Assembly (NCBI GenBank): GCA_002189035.1 | Contig: NEEC01000015.1 | Coordinates: 992,001 to 1,056,000, forward strand | DNA from: Utricularia gibba | Lineage: Eukaryota > Streptophyta > Magnoliopsida > Lamiales > Lentibulariaceae | Direction: 5' to 3' | DNA: 64,000 nucleotides | Shown here: positions 36,437 to 46,336 of the stretch, piece after piece | Layout: each line of letters starts with the position of its first letter | Position numbering within the stretch: position 1 is the stretch's first letter | Translations under genes and position numbers: made by a program | Notes under the pieces: model-generated | Told to the model about the DNA's origin: nothing | Seen by the model: only the letters and a program-made list of their open reading frames with translations | The model's database searches: none

Positions 36437-37790
36437 AGCAAAGAATAATATAATTAAAAATATTGTATATTTATTGATTGTTTTGTTTTTATGTGACTCA
36501 AAATCAATTTTAATACAATTCATGGTTACTATGGATGTAAACTTTGTGTTTTATTTAAATTCATGTATTAAAAGCAAATGAGAAACATAAACCACTTTAA
36601 ATTAGATCTAAACAATAACGTATACTAATTCAAAATCGATCTCAAAAAATTGGTACTTATAGTGAGTAAACAATATGCATAGAATTTATATTTGGTTTAT
36701 TCACAAATTAAAATCAGTATTTTAAAATCGAATCCATCTCATTTTTTAATTTATTCATAGTTTTAAATTGAACTTTTTTCAAAAAAAAATGGGTTTAATC
36801 CAATTCAATCTATTATAAAATATTAAGTAAAATAAAATAATTATTTAAATTTATTTTTTTTATTTTTATAAAAAAAATTATTGAATCAAATCTAAACAAT
36901 TATGAATTCAAATTGAATCGAATCTAACCTCGAATTCAATCCCATATTTAAAACAATTTAGAACTAACAATAAACCGTTCAAATCAAAATGCATATGAAC
37001 GAAAGAAATAAACATCAATTTGATAAAATAAAGAAACTGACGCCTTAAAAATTCCAAAATAAGATTCAAACCAAGTCATGATGTTTTCAAAAGGGACCAG
37101 TCAAATGGTTGACCAAGAATATTCTTTACTGTTACACGTCATTTTATATTTTTCGGAAAAGTAGGAATTATTATAAAATTGAAAATTCCTAAAACAAAGT
37201 CCATGAACACTGAAATCATGGACAAGGCGGGTCTGGGTCCAAGTAGCCGGCCCGAGAAATCAGGGGTATGAACATAAATTACTTCTATTTTTGAAAATTA
37301 TTTATTACATTTTTCGTATTTTCCACGTGCGGCAAGCATGTTGAATAAGGTGGCAGTACAATTTTACAAGTTCCTCCAATCCATATCCTACACGTCACCA
37401 CTTGTGTCTTGGTTTATTCTTCAAAATTACCCATTATATAGTATCAATATTCTTCATTACATTATATGTATTTAATGAAAAATTAAATTAAAAAATAATT
37501 TTCTCAAAATAATTTGAGCACGAGACCAAGTAAAAGTCCACCCCAAATGGATAAACACTCCCCTGAATCATTATCACCTTCGGTATTTTACACGTCTATG
37601 ACTCTGAAGAAAATAATTTTTTAATATGCTGTACGTAGATTAATACATGGAAGTGGTCCTCAATATATTCTCAATTGATTATTGTAATAATTTCTTTTGT
37701 CTGAAAGTTGAATGCTAGTGGTGTGAAAATTCAAACATGGACGCCTATAAATTGTAGCCTTGGCAACTCTGGCAAGGCATAGCAGAAACA
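36437..37790. other. A/T-rich intergenic DNA and lipase promoter
   Basis: Long A/T-rich spacer without supported genes. A TATA box CTATAAAT lies at 37745, 46 bp before the lipase start codon. Confidence 0.55.
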
Positions 37791-39595
37791 ATGGGGGACG
37801 AAGAGAGGTTCTGTTCTAACTATATGCTGTTGCAACCGGAGAAGTTCAGCTTATTGGATTTCATCAGAATATTTAGAGGTGATGGAGTTCGGAGGAGGGA
37901 GCTTATGGGAATGCAGCGGCCGGTGGAGGAGGTGGCGGAGGGCTTTGCCGGGGATGGCTTCTTTTCATTTCTTTGTTGCTTCAGAGATTGCTTATGTTCA
38001 TGAAGAAGCCATTGGCCGCCGCCGGATACGTGATCGAGCTCTGCCTGAACTACCCCCGGGCTAATGGAGGATACAAGAAATTGATCTGGAATCTGATGAC
38101 AGGTGATGCATGGGTCTATTCGAAAAATTTTGAACAAGTTGGCTATATGCATCCTCCTTTTTGCAATCCTTTTTTGTTTCTGATGAATGAATGAATTGTG
38201 TGTTTCAGGAGGGAAGGTGGTGAGACCTGATAGATCCTCCGCAACCTTCTTATCAATGATCGGAAACTTTGACAACAGAGTGGATTTGGACAAGAGCCTT
38301 GCGAACCCAAGCAACAAATATTACGCATCCCTGGCAATGATGGCTTCCAAGATATCTTACGAGAACTCCTCCTTTGCTCACAGTGTAGTCAAGAATAAAT
38401 GGCAGGTAGGGTTTCAAACAATGCTTGTTCAGGAGTTTGTCATTTTGAGGGTTTATAGCAAAAAGATGACTGAAGTTTATTGTCTGTGGCATTGGTGCAG
38501 ATGACGTTTTTGGGATTTTTCTCCTTCTGGAACGGTAAGAAGCACACCCTTTTTGCGATCAACATTTCTAAAAAAATGTATACATATATATGTGACTGAG
38601 AAATGAAGCAACTTTGTGACAGATTACCAAGAGTTGAACGCAAAGGCTGCCTTCATGTTCCAAGACAAAGCAACAGATCCGAATCTAATCGTGGTGGCTT
38701 TCAGAGGTACTGAGCCTTTCGATGCGGATGCATGGCGAACGGATGCCGACTTATCCTGGTTCGAGTTTGAAGGGGTCGGAAAAGTCCACGCAGGGTTCCT
38801 CAAGGCTCTTGGAATGCAAAAGTCTAGAGGGTGGCCTAAGGAAATTCCCAAAGCATCTGATGGGAGACAGTATGCTTACTACTCCATCAGGGAGAAGCTC
38901 AAATCGATAATCCAGGAAAACAAGAATGCCAAGATTGTGATCACAGGGCACAGCCTCGGTGGCGCAATGGCGATTTTGTTCGCCGCCGTCTTGACTTTTC
39001 ATGAAGAGGAGCTCCTTCTTGATAAGCTTGAGGGAGTGTACACTTTTGGACAGCCAAGAGTGGGAGATGAACAATTTGGGGAGTACATGAAGAGGAAATT
39101 TAAGGAGTATAATGTGAACTACTGCAGATTTGTCTACTGCAATGATCTTGTTCCAAGGTTGCCCTTTGATTATGGATTATTATTCTACAAGCATTTTGGC
39201 CCTTGCTTCTATTTCAACAGCCTGTACAAAGGGCAGGTATGGTATACATTGACTATTGATTTTCTTTTATTTTTTCTCTGGTTCCCATTGATAATTTCAT
39301 TGAAAAAAAACAAATGTAGGTACTTGAAGAAGAGCCAAACAAGAACTACTTCTCCTTGATTCAGCTTGTGCCGAAGATTTTGAATGCGGCCTTCGAGCTG
39401 ATCAGGAGTGTCTTCATGCCATGGCTACTGGGCAAAGCCTATGAAGAAGGATGGCTGATGAAGATGTGTAGGGTGATAGCTTTCTTGTTTCCTGGTTTAA
39501 TCGACCATTTCCCCGTAGACTATGTCAATTTAACAAGGCTCGGGGAGCTGTCCAATGGCAAGAGTCCTCAAAATCTTGAAGAAGAAGAAGACTAG
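37791..39595 (+). CDS. Class 3 triacylglycerol lipase, OBL1 type (one apparent frameshift)
   Basis: Exons 37791-38102, 38209-38405, 38501-38534, 38623-39236 and 39320-39595. OBL1-type lipases sit on oil bodies and hydrolyse tri- and diacylglycerols. The N-terminus (FCSNYMLLQPEKFSLLDFIR) is family-typical. A hydrophobic hairpin-like segment, WLLFISLLLQRLLMFMKKPL, follows. The alpha/beta-hydrolase core has VVAFRGTEPFDADAW, the nucleophile elbow TGHSLGGAM (Ser about 290), FGQPRVGDEQF, NDLVPRLPFD (catalytic Asp) and a late His in LIDHFPVDYVNL. Between 37941 and 37955 the frame changes by one base in a GGGCTTTGCCGGGG stretch; adding one base joins both halves. Corrected length is 477 aa. Without correction the first frame stops at 38003. 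Confidence 0.9.
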
Positions 39596-39824
39596 GTTAC
39601 ATTGGAACGCTCTGTAGCATATTTACTTACAATCATGTTGGTCTGGGTAATGTTGTGTTCTTCAGTCCTTGATTCTTTTGTATATATACTCCCTACACCT
39701 CTGTCTTTTCATTGAAATCAATGTTTTCCAGATGATGAACAAGAATATTGGTCTGGAAATTCACTTACAAAAGAATTGAATTGAGGTTTTTGATCCCTGC
39801 TCTGTGTCAGCCTTGTATTCAGGG

Positions 39825-40953
39825 TCATAGCAGCAGAGTAGCAAGAGCCAGGAACAATGATTTTTTCTCACCCCAGAACTTTGAAATTTCCATTTGTGCC
39901 AAGGAATAACCGTTGGTTCTTTCCACTCCCTTTCCCTGAAAAATGAACATGGCAATTTAAAAATGAGCTTACCAAACGAACCCCCACAATCTAAATCCAT
40001 AATCTGTCAAAAGAGCAAGTTGATTGCAATATTATATTGCAGTTTCAAGCATGGTTTAAGCCTGGAGAACACTAACCAGAGCAGCATCCTTTAAAGGTCC
40101 CCAATACTCAGTTCTATTGTACTTCTTGGAGCTTGAGTGGAAGTAAACTCTAACAATAGCATCCATTAATTCCTTGTTTTTCCTGAAAAACTCCGAATCT
40201 CCGTACAGCAAAGCCTCAAGAACCTATAGGCAGGCCATGATCAGCGTATAAGGCAACATAATGACCCTATAACTAATCACAGACCAAGGAATTTGGCTTA
40301 CCAGTGGCAATTCCTTCGAGAAGATGTGGTATCTGAACTCTGCAGCCATTTCCTGAAGCTTCGACTGTTTTCCACTAACGTAGCAATGCACGTTTAAGAA
40401 TAGGTTTCCATCTACCTCAGTCCATTCGGCAACAACATCATCTTTACTGTACCATCCTTTCAACTACAATACCAGAGGAATAACATTCACATTCATATTT
40501 ACAGGTGATCATGCTAATGAAAAGGATTCATTTACCTGATCACGATGAATGATATTTGAAATGGTAAGAGTTAAGTTAGCCGTAAAATCACAATGCGAGA
40601 GTGTGTAAGTTCTCGGCACAATTCTTGCAGGCTGACGAACTTCATCCCCCACGAATATAATCTTAAGCTTCGACGCTTCGAATGCAGCCGGAGTAGGCAA
40701 TAGTCTAGCAGCCTTTGAACAAGTTGGATACACAGAATAAAGATGAACACCGAAATCCAGGGAGAAACAGAGTGCATCAATCATACCCAACAAACATTGA
40801 TCAAAATCGAACCTGGAATACAAGACCATTGTAAAAGGGTCTCGTATCAGTAAAGGTAGAAGTGGGGTAGTTAGCAGCCGGTGTGGCAGTTGAAGTCCTG
40901 GTTTCGCGGCTGTAGATGCAGTAACGGGAGAATGTCGTAGCCTGCGCAATCAT
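39825..40953 (-). CDS. SGRL: STAY-GREEN-like protein (SGRL), chloroplast Mg-dechelatase family
   Basis: Minus-strand exons 40953-40813, 40712-40536, 40463-40302, 40223-40077 and probably 39935-39825; 245 aa. SGR proteins remove Mg from chlorophyll a; SGRL prefers chlorophyllide a. The first exon is a Ser/Thr/Arg-rich transit peptide. Family motifs in order are FEASKLKIIFVGDEV, PRTYTLSHCDFTANLTLTIS, LKGWYSKDDVVAEW, VHCYVSG, FRYHIFSKELPLV and YWGPLKDAA. The C-terminal Cys-rich motif of true SGR proteins is not visible, which supports SGRL. The last exon is less certain. Reading through the donor at 40077 would end the protein eight codons later at a TAA, so an alternative 3' end is possible. 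Confidence 0.88.
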
Positions 40954-41790
40954 CTTACCATAGAATACTCATCAGGATGACATCTGTAGAACGAGCTAAA
41001 CTTTCCCTGCGTTTCTCGTAAGCATTATCACAAACACCTTCCCTGCAACTTCCCCACCTCGCGGCCGTGAAGAAAACACGACGCCAGCCGCTTCTTGATG
41101 GACACCCACACAATCCTCTTCATATCAACTAGAAGAAATGTAGACCACTCGTTCTCAGTTCGAAGGTCAGCAGAATCCATCTAATGCTCGCTTATTGGGC
41201 CCAATTTCCAGCCCGTTTATATGGTGATCCAAACTACATGTCTAACCCCATGTTTAATTAATAATATAGTTAAGTTATTTATATTTAAATAAATACATAT
41301 AATATGGTTATAATTTAAAATATGTTCGATATATAAATTTTTAATTTTAAAAAAATTATTATGTTCAGTAATTGTATATGAAAAATGAATTTTAATAAAC
41401 GTAAATAAGAAAATTATACGATTATTTTACAAATCATATATATATATATATATAGATTATATAATACGTATCTCAAATATACGCATATTTATAAGTATAT
41501 ATAGGACATTTATAACAATATAATCACTTTAGAATTTTTCTTTATTAAAAATGAAAGATAAATGAGATATTTAAAAAATAAAATTGACAATCAATTATGG
41601 ATAATTAAATGAAAATGACTTGAAAACCTTGAAAATATGAAAGATTCAAAGCATGGTCAATCACACCCACAACACAGATAGAGTTTTCTCGGCAATTAGG
41701 ATATTCTGGGCGTGTACATGAGTGAAGAACTCATGCAAATTCGCCCAATAAATCGGTAGAAGATGATCGAAACATCGAGGAGGAAAAGGC
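40954..41790. other. SGRL promoter and A/T-rich spacer
   Basis: TGGGCCCA lies near 41198 upstream of SGRL, with AGCCCG nearby. 41240-41640 is A/T-rich with an (AT)n run at about 41435-41454. No gene is seen. Confidence 0.5.
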
Positions 41791-42492
41791 TCATAGAAAT
41801 ATGAAACAGTCAAGCGCGATGACAGGATTATTGACATCTTCCATTTCTGGATTCTTTTCTTGACAGAAACGAGGAGAAGGTTTAAAATGGGGATGATCAT
41901 GGCTTCTTTTACTCGCGATCACGTCCGAGTAACGAATCGGGCTGTCCCTGAAACTCTCCCTTTTCACCCGATTGGGAGGGGATTTAGCTGCCGCCTTGTG
42001 CACAACCTGACGCCGAGTTGAATTCTGGTGAGTGGAAAAATCTGCACTTCTTCTCTTACATTTCTTGTCATGGAGGATTCTGTCTGGAGATGGAGATCTG
42101 AACCCGTCTTTATGAGAAACGCGATCTTTAGTCATGCTCCTCCTCCTTGCAGGGCTGCATGAGCTTGAATGGATATGTTTCAGAAGAATTGGCGGTGGAT
42201 CGTAAATTTGGATCTTCACTTCATTTGCAACGGGTAAGTCATCTAGCATGATATCATGGGAGAAAGACGGATCGTCCTTGGACGAAAACGACGTCGTGCT
42301 TGAGACCAAACTGGATCCTCCATTGATGGAGGATGAGAGCAGAGAAGAGGATGAAACAGAGGATGAGATGGGTGAAAGAAGCTGCTTTTCTGTGGGTACA
42401 GAGGAAATGGGGTTCTGCAATATCACGAGCTTGTCGCTGAAACCTCGCTTCGATTTCTTATTATCTCCGAATTTGCTGATGCAAGAGCCCAT
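41791..42492 (-). CDS. Plant-specific Ser-rich protein of unknown function with MGSC N-myristoylation signal
   Basis: Single exon, 233 aa. MGSCISKFG fits N-myristoylation (Gly2) plus palmitoylation (Cys4), so plasma-membrane attachment is likely. The middle is Ser-rich and disordered (ISSSVSSSSLLSSS, SSTTSFSSKD). A basic Arg/Lys/Ser/Pro region with SPARRRS and SPSPDR could be phosphorylated. The C-terminus ends NPVIALDCFIFL. A hydrophobic Cys-containing end of this kind occurs in related plant proteins as I recall, so the ORF is probably complete. No known enzymatic domain. It is divergent with the Utp12 gene. Confidence 0.7.
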   Translation of the reverse strand: MGSCISKFGDNKKSKRGFSDKLVILQNPISSVPTEKQLLSPISSSVSSSSLLSSSINGGSSLVSSTTSFSSKDDPSFSHDIMLDDLPVANEVKIQIYDPPPILLKHIHSSSCSPARRRSMTKDRVSHKDGFRSPSPDRILHDKKCKRRSADFSTHQNSTRRQVVHKAAAKSPPNRVKRESFRDSPIRYSDVIASKRSHDHPHFKPSPRFCQEKNPEMEDVNNPVIALDCFIFL

Positions 42493-42910
42493 TTTTTTTG
42501 CAGAATGGAGCGAAGAAGTTAGCAGCTACAAGGTTGTAATAATCTTACAAGGGAGAGGGTCAAAGAGCAGCAGAATAAATGGCTTTTACTTTGGTTTTCT
42601 TCTTTCTCTTTTTACAGTTTCGAATGATGCTGCCGGGATTTAGTACCGTTGGTGCAACGGATATTTCTGTTTCTTTTTTTTTTTGGTAATTTAAATAAAT
42701 GGTTAATTTGATATAAATATGGGCCGGCTCAATTTTATGTATTGGGCCAACGAGCCCGAAAAAAGGGGTTAGAGTTCCAACCCAACAACATTCGAGAAAC
42801 TGGGGACGGCGGTGTTTCCCAACAAGAATCGGAAGAGCGGGGTGTTGCAGTCGACTGCCGCCTGAAACCTAAACTCGGCAACTCGGATACGTTTTTTGAT
42901 CAAATTAGTT
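42493..42910. promoter_or_regulatory. Divergent promoter with two Site II elements
   Basis: The 418 bp between the MGSCISK gene (-) and the Utp12 gene (+) have TGGGCC at 42720 and 42743, nearer the Utp12 start. A poly-T run lies at 42676-42685. The motif fits ribosome-biogenesis gene control. Confidence 0.5.
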
Positions 42911-44291
42911 ATGGGGAAGAAGGCTGAGTTAGCTAAAAGGAAAAAGATGGAAACTGATACTGCTGCTGATGTGTCGTCTAAGCAGGGTAAGATCAATGGA
43001 TCCCTATGTTTTGGTGGCAGTTTGCAATTTCTAAATGTCGTAATTTTCTGGGAATTGTTTTCTGAGGTGTTCGCGTAATGCGGCTGTAGAAAATTGGGAA
43101 ATATGACTTCTTTTTAGTGTCTCCGTAGTATCTGAAGCTCGTATTTTTCTTTATAAACGTAGATTATATCAGATTAGCGGTCCATACAATCTTCTTTGTG
43201 TCGTCTAGGGTCAAAATTTTGCAAAAAAGATCTGTTTCATTGTCTTCTTTCGATTATCTTGAGCTTTGAAGGGTGAGTGATGGTGTGGTTTTCTTGTGGT
43301 TTTTAAGTTATCGGTGTTCAAACTGGAGACCAACTGACGGATGAACTGAATGAGCCAACCATGGGAGAAAAACTTGCTAGCCTCAATGTGCCAGATGGGA
43401 AAATTATAGCTCCTCCGATGAAGCCACCTAGTGCTGACTCACTATACATTTTACTCAAACAAGCACTCCGAGCGGATGATCGAGCCCTGATTATAGAGTG
43501 CATGTATAGACAAGATCAAAAGGTTTGGATATATTTTTTCCGATTTCCTTTTTTATGCTCATGAGTAAGCTATTCTGATATAATACAGGTGATAAAAAAT
43601 TCATTGGCTCTCTTGGATCCTTCCGATGCTCTCAAGTTGTTGCAATACCTTGTATCCATAATTCATTTGAGGTAATTGGTGAAGAAGTTCTACATTTTCA
43701 AAAGTGTTCAATCTCCTCTCATATTCAGTTTTTCTGTATCGATTTATCTGGAGGGATTTTGTTTGTGCTCACATTACAGGGATCCGTGGTAACATGTGCT
43801 CTACCATGGCTCAGAAGCCTGCTTCTTCAGCATTCAACTCATATAATCTCCCAAGAGGCTTCTTTAGCTGCACTAAACTCATTGCATCAGGTAAAGGAAG
43901 CACTTTTTTCTACATATATGACATAATAATAAATAGTGATCATCTTCACTGTCCAAACCTATGCAGCTAATAGAATCTCGAACTTCGAGTCTTAGCACTG
44001 CTGTTAAACTCTCAACAAGCTTGGACTTGCTGTATACAGGGGTGAGTAAAAACCACACACTTCCAGTGCCAGTTGATTATCTCGTTTAGACATAAGCAGG
44101 AACACTTACTAATCCATGCTTTTCAGATGGCTGATGATGCGGCGGAGGAGAATGACCCAGTCGTGCCTGCCATATACCGGGATGAAAGTGAGGAAGAGGA
44201 ATCTCTAGATTTCATGGATGTTGAAGATGCAGAAGATGATGATGAACCTAAACTACTTGGCGATATCAGCGATGGGCAAATAAGTGTCTGA
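42911..44291 (+). CDS. Utp12-domain U3 snoRNP-associated-like nucleolar protein (one apparent frameshift)
   Basis: Exons 42911-42986, 43308-43522, 43589-43671, 43780-43890, 43967-44041 and 44127-44291; 241 aa after correction. A short basic start (MGKKAELAKRKK) is followed by the Utp12 helical domain: PPSADSLYILLKQALRADDR, LALLDPSDALKLLQYLV, GSVVTCALPWLRSLLLQHST and SLAALNSLHQLIESR. A very acidic tail (DESEEEESLDFMDVEDAEDD) follows. Utp12 domains occur in small-subunit processome proteins; this copy lacks WD40 repeats and resembles the short plant form At1g15420 (from memory). At the exon 3/4 junction the phase fails by one base at GGG 43779-43781. One extra G restores R-GSVVT. Role in 18S pre-rRNA processing is inferred from the family. 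Confidence 0.85.
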
Positions 44292-44649
44292 ATTTTCTTT
44301 TGAAGGCCTATCTGGCCCACGGCCGGTTCTCAGGTGGGATGTTTCTAGATGGAGAGCCATTTCTGAACATCAGAATATTACCAAGTAATGAAACGAAATA
44401 GGAACAAGACCCATTCTTGCCAGTTTAAGCAAATGTTGTAATAATAGTTAGCCAAGCTTCAACGTTGTAGGACTTCAAGAGATCCAATGACTTTTCTTGC
44501 AAATTTGACTCAATCCCATGGCATAACCTGGTTGTTTTGACTTGTCATCCTTTTGAACGTTCTTCATTCGGTGTGTATATGTACGTGTCTGTGTTAGGGC
44601 AATGATACTCAATACTTCAAAGCTAACTCTAACCCTGCAGCTTCTTGCA

Positions 44650-44952
44650 ATGGCGTCCAACCGCGAGGCAGGCAGGAAGAGAAGACAGACCCACTCGCCA
44701 CAGCCACAGCAGCGTCCACCTCTCATCATCTACGAGGTTGCTCCAAAGGTCATCCATGTACAACCCAATGAGTTCATGTCTGTTGTGCAACACTTGACTA
44801 CTGAACCCAACCCCATGTACAACCCACATAATCCGACTCATCAACCTCCTGGATTGTCGCCGCATTCGAACCATTCCTCCGGCCAATACCCTGATCACAG
44901 CAACAGGTTTGATGCATTTCCATACGCTTCAAGTTTCTATAAGCCTTCTTGA
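44650..44952 (+). CDS. VQ-motif protein, upstream copy
   Basis: Intronless, 100 aa. The VQ motif FMSVVQHLT matches F-x-x-x-V-Q-x-L-T. It is preceded by PPLIIYEVAPKVIHVQPNEF, the conserved entry of the MKS1/VQ8/VQ20-like group. The N-terminus is basic (REAGRKRRQ), a possible nuclear signal. The tail is His/Pro/Ser-rich and ends FDAFPYASSFYKPS. VQ proteins bind WRKY transcription factors through this motif and are often MAP-kinase targets in defence. A close paralogue follows 1 kb downstream in the same orientation. Confidence 0.9.
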   Translation: MASNREAGRKRRQTHSPQPQQRPPLIIYEVAPKVIHVQPNEFMSVVQHLTTEPNPMYNPHNPTHQPPGLSPHSNHSSGQYPDHSNRFDAFPYASSFYKPS

Positions 44953-45955
44953 TTTGATCTATGATGATCTCAAGGGCGTTCATCCTGATCGACTGCATGC
45001 CACTCCATATTGGTTTGGTACATTATAGCTCCTTTGCCTAGAGTGCTGCTTTAGTATCGCATTTTCCTTTCAGTTCATTGTGTTGTTGTAATAAAAGCTC
45101 CCGAGTTCCACTCTAAAGCTCCTTTGTTCAATCCTGTCTCAACACAACACGAACACATGAAAGTGGCAATTCATGAGCTGCTATACTTTCTGAAAAGTAC
45201 ATACCAACTAAAGATGGATGGGGATTATCGAAAATATCAGATGACATGATAAAAACAGGAACTTAATCTAATGAACTCACGCAAGTTAAATGGTCCAAAT
45301 CACCACAATACAAACCTTGAGTTTTGAAACTTTGTAGTTGCAAGCTAAATAATGTGCAACCATCCAAGTATTTTGAACATAAACACAAAAATCCCATCTT
45401 CGCTAGAGCGACAACCGATGAACGAGCAAGACGAACCATAATGCGGACCACAGCGCATACTTGAAAATAGAGGAGCTTGGAGCTCCAAGGAATAGAAACA
45501 GTCACATTTTTTTCTGTACAAAAGGCAACTACCATCTCAATTGACTTGGTCATGTACCAAGCTAGCCATATATTAAAGTGAAAATAGAGTGTTTGGTAGT
45601 TCAAAAAAAAATGATTATGATGCATATCACATATAATTGAGATCGAGCCTTAAAGGAAAATAAATCACGAACTATGCTCGTACGGACGAGGAGACAGTGG
45701 ATCCGGTCAAGTTCTAGTCTAGGGATGGTGTAGGGTGACAAGGAACTGCCCCCGGGAATGAATGGAAACTTATTGTTTGACAACTTCTTCTCCCTTGAGA
45801 CTCCCCATTAAAAAAATTGATTCTTGACCGGGTCAGGGTTCCAGTCCCTTGACGTTATCTCCTGCACGTATGTATAAATATGTCGTTGGTTCGAACCCCA
45901 TGCTTCATAGCAAGGAGCTTCCTAGATCATAAAAATCAGACGCAGCCAGCTAGCC
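44953..45955 (+). promoter_or_regulatory. Spacer between VQ genes; promoter of the second copy
   Basis: TATAAATA at about 45873 lies 80 bp upstream of the second VQ start. No coding frame is supported; minus-strand open frames here are A/T-rich chance frames. Confidence 0.5.
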
Positions 45956-46336
45956 ATGATGAAATCCAGCAAAGACTCCCACCGGAAGAGAAGGCCGACG
46001 GCGACTCAGCCACCGCAGCCACGGCCGCCGGTGATCATATACTCGGAGGAGCCCAAGGTCATCCACGTGCAACCCAACGAGTTCATGTCCACCGTGCAGC
46101 GGTTGACTTCGGAATCGAACCCCAACTACAATCCGTACCATGGCAATGTGGCTGAGCCCAGCCAGGGCTCGGGACAGCACAACCACACTTTCAACGCCCC
46201 AGACTACGCGCCTCCTCCGAGCTACGCCGCCGGCTTCTACGACGATTACGGCAGCGGCGCGTACCAAGGCGTCAACGACTACGATGCGTTTCCCTTCTCT
46301 TCGAGCTTCTACGACCCCCGGAGACCCGATATGTGA
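45956..46336 (+). CDS. VQ-motif protein, downstream copy
   Basis: Intronless, 126 aa. The motif FMSTVQRLT follows PPVIIYSEEPKVIHVQPNEF, nearly the same entry as the upstream gene. The basic start is KDSHRKRRP. The C-terminal half is Tyr/Gly/Asp-rich and ends DAFPFSSSFYDPRRPDM, sharing the DAFP(F/Y)SSSFY block with its neighbour. It is clearly a tandem duplicate: motif and both ends are retained while the linker has diverged. GC content of this copy is markedly higher than that of the first. Start at the first of two Met codons. Probably a WRKY-interacting regulator. Confidence 0.92.
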   Translation: MMKSSKDSHRKRRPTATQPPQPRPPVIIYSEEPKVIHVQPNEFMSTVQRLTSESNPNYNPYHGNVAEPSQGSGQHNHTFNAPDYAPPPSYAAGFYDDYGSGAYQGVNDYDAFPFSSSFYDPRRPDM

